Shown: positions 61,819-64,000 of the stretch, in pieces
Position numbering within the stretch: position 1 is the stretch's first letter
Layout of the letters: each line of letters starts with the position of its first letter
DNA from: Methylopila sp. Yamaguchi
GTDB taxonomy: Bacteria > Pseudomonadota > Alphaproteobacteria > Rhizobiales > Methylopilaceae
DNA: 64,000 bases
Assembly (NCBI RefSeq): GCF_002897035.1
Contig: NZ_BAUX01000017.1
Coordinates: 1 to 64,000, forward strand
Reading direction: 5' to 3'
The notes under the pieces: generated by a model
The model's database searches: none
What the model was told of the DNA's origin: nothing
The model's input: the letters and a program-made list of their open reading frames with translations, nothing else
Translations under genes and position numbers: made by a program

Positions 61819-61951
61819 GCGCGCAAGGGGGCGGTCGTCCCGTCGCCGCGCGCGCATGCGTCCGCGCGCATGCGTCATTGAGCCGACACGCCGAAGCGTC
61901 TAGAAGGCGCGGGCCGAACGCCATCTTCGGACCGCGAGGACGCAACGCATC

Positions 61952-62845
61952 ATGACCGCCCCGAACGCTCCCCACGACACCGCCCGGATCCTGGTCGAGG
62001 CGCTCCCCTATATGCAGCGCTACGACGCGGCGACGGTGGTCGTGAAGTACGGGGGCAACGCGATGGGCGACTCCGACGCCGCTCGCTGGTTCGCGCAGGA
62101 CGTCGCGATCCTGAAAGAGGTCGGCATCAATCCTGTGGTGGTGCACGGCGGCGGACCGCAGATCGGGCGCATGCTCGACCGGCTCGGCATCAAGAGCGAG
62201 TTTAAGGCCGGGCTGCGCGTCACCGACCAGGCGACGGTCGAGATCGTGGAGATGATCCTCGCCGGCGCAATCAACAAGAACATCGTGGCCTCGATCAACG
62301 CCGAAGGCGGGCGCGCCATCGGGCTGTCGGGCAAGGACGGGGGAATGGTGTTCGCCCGCAAGGTCAGCCGCAGCCTGATCAACCCGGAGACCGGCCAGGA
62401 GGAGGTCGTCGACTTCGGCTTCGTCGGCGAGCCGGCCGAGGTCGACCGCACCGTGCTCGACTGGGCGATCACCTCGGACTTCATCCCGGTCGTCGCCCCG
62501 GTTGCGGGCTCGGCCGACGGCCGTGAGACCTACAACGTCAACGCCGACACCTTCGCCGGCGCGATCGCGGGGGCCGTCGGCGCCAAGCGCCTCCTGATGC
62601 TGACCGACGTTCCGGGAGTGCTCGACCGCGATAAGAATCTGATCCAGCAGCTGTCGGTCGAGGAAGCCCGCCGGCTGATCGCCGACGGCACCGTGTCAGG
62701 CGGCATGATCCCTAAGGTCGAGACCTGCATCTACGCCGTCGAGCGTGGCGTCGAGGGCGTCGTCATCCTCGACGGCAAGACCCCGCACGCCGTGCTCATG
62801 GAGCTTCTGACGCCAGGCGGCGCCGGCACGCTGATCACGCGGTGA
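61952..62845 (+). CDS. argB: Acetylglutamate kinase
   Basis: A 297-residue ArgB that phosphorylates N-acetylglutamate in arginine synthesis. [12 protein letters not shown] near residue 30 binds ATP phosphate, [20 protein letters not shown] the substrate, and the C-terminal [20 protein letters not shown] is conserved. An extended N-terminal helix ([18 protein letters not shown]) is typical of the arginine-inhibited hexameric form. It overlaps the next gene by 4 bases. Confidence 0.95.
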   Translation: MTAPNAPHDTARILVEALPYMQRYDAATVVVKYGGNAMGDSDAARWFAQDVAILKEVGINPVVVHGGGPQIGRMLDRLGIKSEFKAGLRVTDQATVEIVEMILAGAINKNIVASINAEGGRAIGLSGKDGGMVFARKVSRSLINPETGQEEVVDFGFVGEPAEVDRTVLDWAITSDFIPVVAPVAGSADGRETYNVNADTFAGAIAGAVGAKRLLMLTDVPGVLDRDKNLIQQLSVEEARRLIADGTVSGGMIPKVETCIYAVERGVEGVVILDGKTPHAVLMELLTPGGAGTLITR

Positions 62846-63174
62846 GCAACGTCGTCGATTTCCGCAAGGCGCAGAAGAAGAAGGCGGAGCCGAAGCCCGC
62901 GCCGGGCGCCCCCAAGCGACGCTCCGCGGCCGAGTTCGCCATGGCCGTGGGCCTCACCGGAGTGGCGATCTTCCTGGCGCCGACGCTCTGGACCGGCGTC
63001 CCGGTGCATCTCTTGGCGGTGGTCAACCTTCTTGTCGCCGCGGTCTATGTGCAGCAGGGCCCCCGGCTGCTCGCGATCCTTTGGATCGCGCTGTCGTTCG
63101 CCGTTCTTGCAGTCTTCAGCGAGGCCTCGCCCGTGGCCTACGCGCTTGGCGTGGCGTTCGCGACCTTCGGTTGA
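62842..63174 (+). CDS. Small membrane protein after argB
   Basis: A 110-residue protein with a GTG start overlapping the argB stop (GTGA), so translationally coupled. The N-terminal 30 residues are basic and Pro-rich ([20 protein letters not shown]); three hydrophobic segments follow (about 33-50, 56-72 and 78-105). It is probably an inner-membrane protein. I recognise no family; the argB-small membrane protein-HAD order may be conserved. Confidence 0.65.
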   Translation: MSNVVDFRKAQKKKAEPKPAPGAPKRRSAAEFAMAVGLTGVAIFLAPTLWTGVPVHLLAVVNLLVAAVYVQQGPRLLAILWIALSFAVLAVFSEASPVAYALGVAFATFG

Positions 63175-63298
63175 GCGCCGGCGCGGCGCAGCCTTGGAAA
63201 AGCCGCGAGCCGGGCCCACGTAAAATCGTTCATAAACGAGCGCCATGCTGCGCGCTCGATCTCATCATGGACGTCCCCTGAATGACGCGCTCGCTCGC

Positions 63299-64000
63299 AT
63301 GAACGACCTGCCCGATCCCGCCGCTTTAGGCCGCCTCGCGGCGCATGCGGTCGTCGCCGAAGCCAAGGGCTTCGACCACGTCGACACCTGGGTGTTCGAT
63401 CTCGACAACACGCTCTACCCCGCCTCCGCAGGGCTGTTTTCGCTGATCGACGCTAAGATGACCGCCTTCATCGCCGGCCGCTACGGCATCGATGGCCTGT
63501 CGGCGCGCGCGCTTCAGAAATACTACTACCGCACCTACGGCACGACGCTGCGCGGCCTGATGACGGAGGACGCGCTCGATCCGCACGCCTTCCTGGCCTT
63601 CGTGCACGACATCGACCATTCGGTGCTGACGCCGGCGCCCGACCTTGCGGCCGCGATCGCGCGGCTTCCCGGCCGGCGCTTCGTCCTGACCAACGGCTCG
63701 CGGCGCCACGCCGAGAACGTCGCGGCCAAACTCGGCCTGCTCGAGCTGTTCGACGACGTGTTCGACATCGCCGCAGCGAGCTTCGTGCCGAAGCCGGACC
63801 AGTCCGCCTATCAGACGTTCCTGGACCTGCACGGCGTGGAGCCCACCCGGGCGGCGATGTTCGAGGACCTGTCCAAGAACCTCGTCGCGCCGCATGCGCT
63901 CGGCATGCGGACGGTGCTGGTCACCCCCAAGGCGGGAGAGCCGGACCTCGGGGAGCGGCTGACGGCGGCGGACGACGACCGCGGCGGCCCGCACGTGGAC
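63299..64000 (+). CDS. HAD-family pyrimidine 5'-nucleotidase-like hydrolase (3' end cut)
   Basis: 234 codons are in the window with no stop, so the C-terminus is beyond the edge. TWVFDLDNTLYPAS is HAD motif I (DLDNT), FVLTNGSRRHAEN motif II, PKPDQSAYQ motif III Lys, and FEDLSKNLVAPHALGM motif IV. The group is the bacterial and yeast SDT1/PHM8-like pyrimidine 5'-nucleotidases, which remove phosphate from nucleotides. It starts at the ATG at 63299. Substrate is inferred from the family. Confidence 0.9.
   Translation, partial: MNDLPDPAALGRLAAHAVVAEAKGFDHVDTWVFDLDNTLYPASAGLFSLIDAKMTAFIAGRYGIDGLSARALQKYYYRTYGTTLRGLMTEDALDPHAFLAFVHDIDHSVLTPAPDLAAAIARLPGRRFVLTNGSRRHAENVAAKLGLLELFDDVFDIAAASFVPKPDQSAYQTFLDLHGVEPTRAAMFEDLSKNLVAPHALGMRTVLVTPKAGEPDLGERLTAADDDRGGPHVD

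Overview
The window is high-GC chromosomal DNA of an alphaproteobacterium, most likely order Hyphomicrobiales (the Methylopila, Hansschlegelia, Chelatococcus or Methylobacterium neighbourhood). The evidence is gene content: the cell-cycle regulator GcrA, BluB behind a cobalamin riboswitch, metZ behind a SAM-II riboswitch, the long double-domain dCTP deaminase, an ECF42-type sigma factor with its DGPF partner, and several GGAAC-N16/17-NGTT sites that look like EcfG (general stress sigma factor) promoters. The species cannot be fixed from the sequence alone.

Layout. 1-12.4 kb is mostly sugar and sugar-acid metabolism: a cut-off BadF/NagK-type kinase, a LysR regulator with a ROK sugar kinase, a divergent KDPG aldolase (eda), an IlvD/Edd dehydratase, an SDR and a DenD-like dehydrogenase. 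Small stress-type genes (a 31-residue protein, DUF2934, PfpI/DJ-1) and an aminotransferase lie between them. 12.4-23.6 kb holds a haem-binding-type secreted protein, bluB with its riboswitch, a DsbA-like protein, dcd, metZ with its riboswitch, gcrA, and the argD-argF-hslO cluster with a promoter and an early terminator in its leader.

24.1-39.0 kb is a 14.9-kb integrated element in tRNA-Arg(CCG). It is bounded by a perfect 54-bp repeat of the tRNA 3' part and by 20-bp direct repeats just inside each end. It carries a tyrosine integrase, AlpA/Xis-type HTH proteins, a P-loop ATPase of replication type, a Nu1-like terminase small subunit, a tail tape-measure protein, an HTH-HigA-like fusion and two AT-rich membrane proteins near the ends. 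No capsid, portal, large terminase, other tail structural or lysis gene was recognised. The content resembles a phage satellite more than a complete prophage, and it is the most interesting region of the window.

39.0-64 kb returns to core DNA: a TRAP transporter operon with a cyclase-family enzyme, MOSC and EamA proteins, an OmpR-type two-component system, kdpF-kdpA without kdpB or kdpC, tRNA-Ser(CGA), a kexin-like protease with RTX repeats, a DMT-transporter remnant, a DGPF/ECF42 pair, small stress proteins behind an EcfG-like promoter, galE, an EAL protein with a degenerate GGDEF domain, argB and a cut-off HAD phosphatase.
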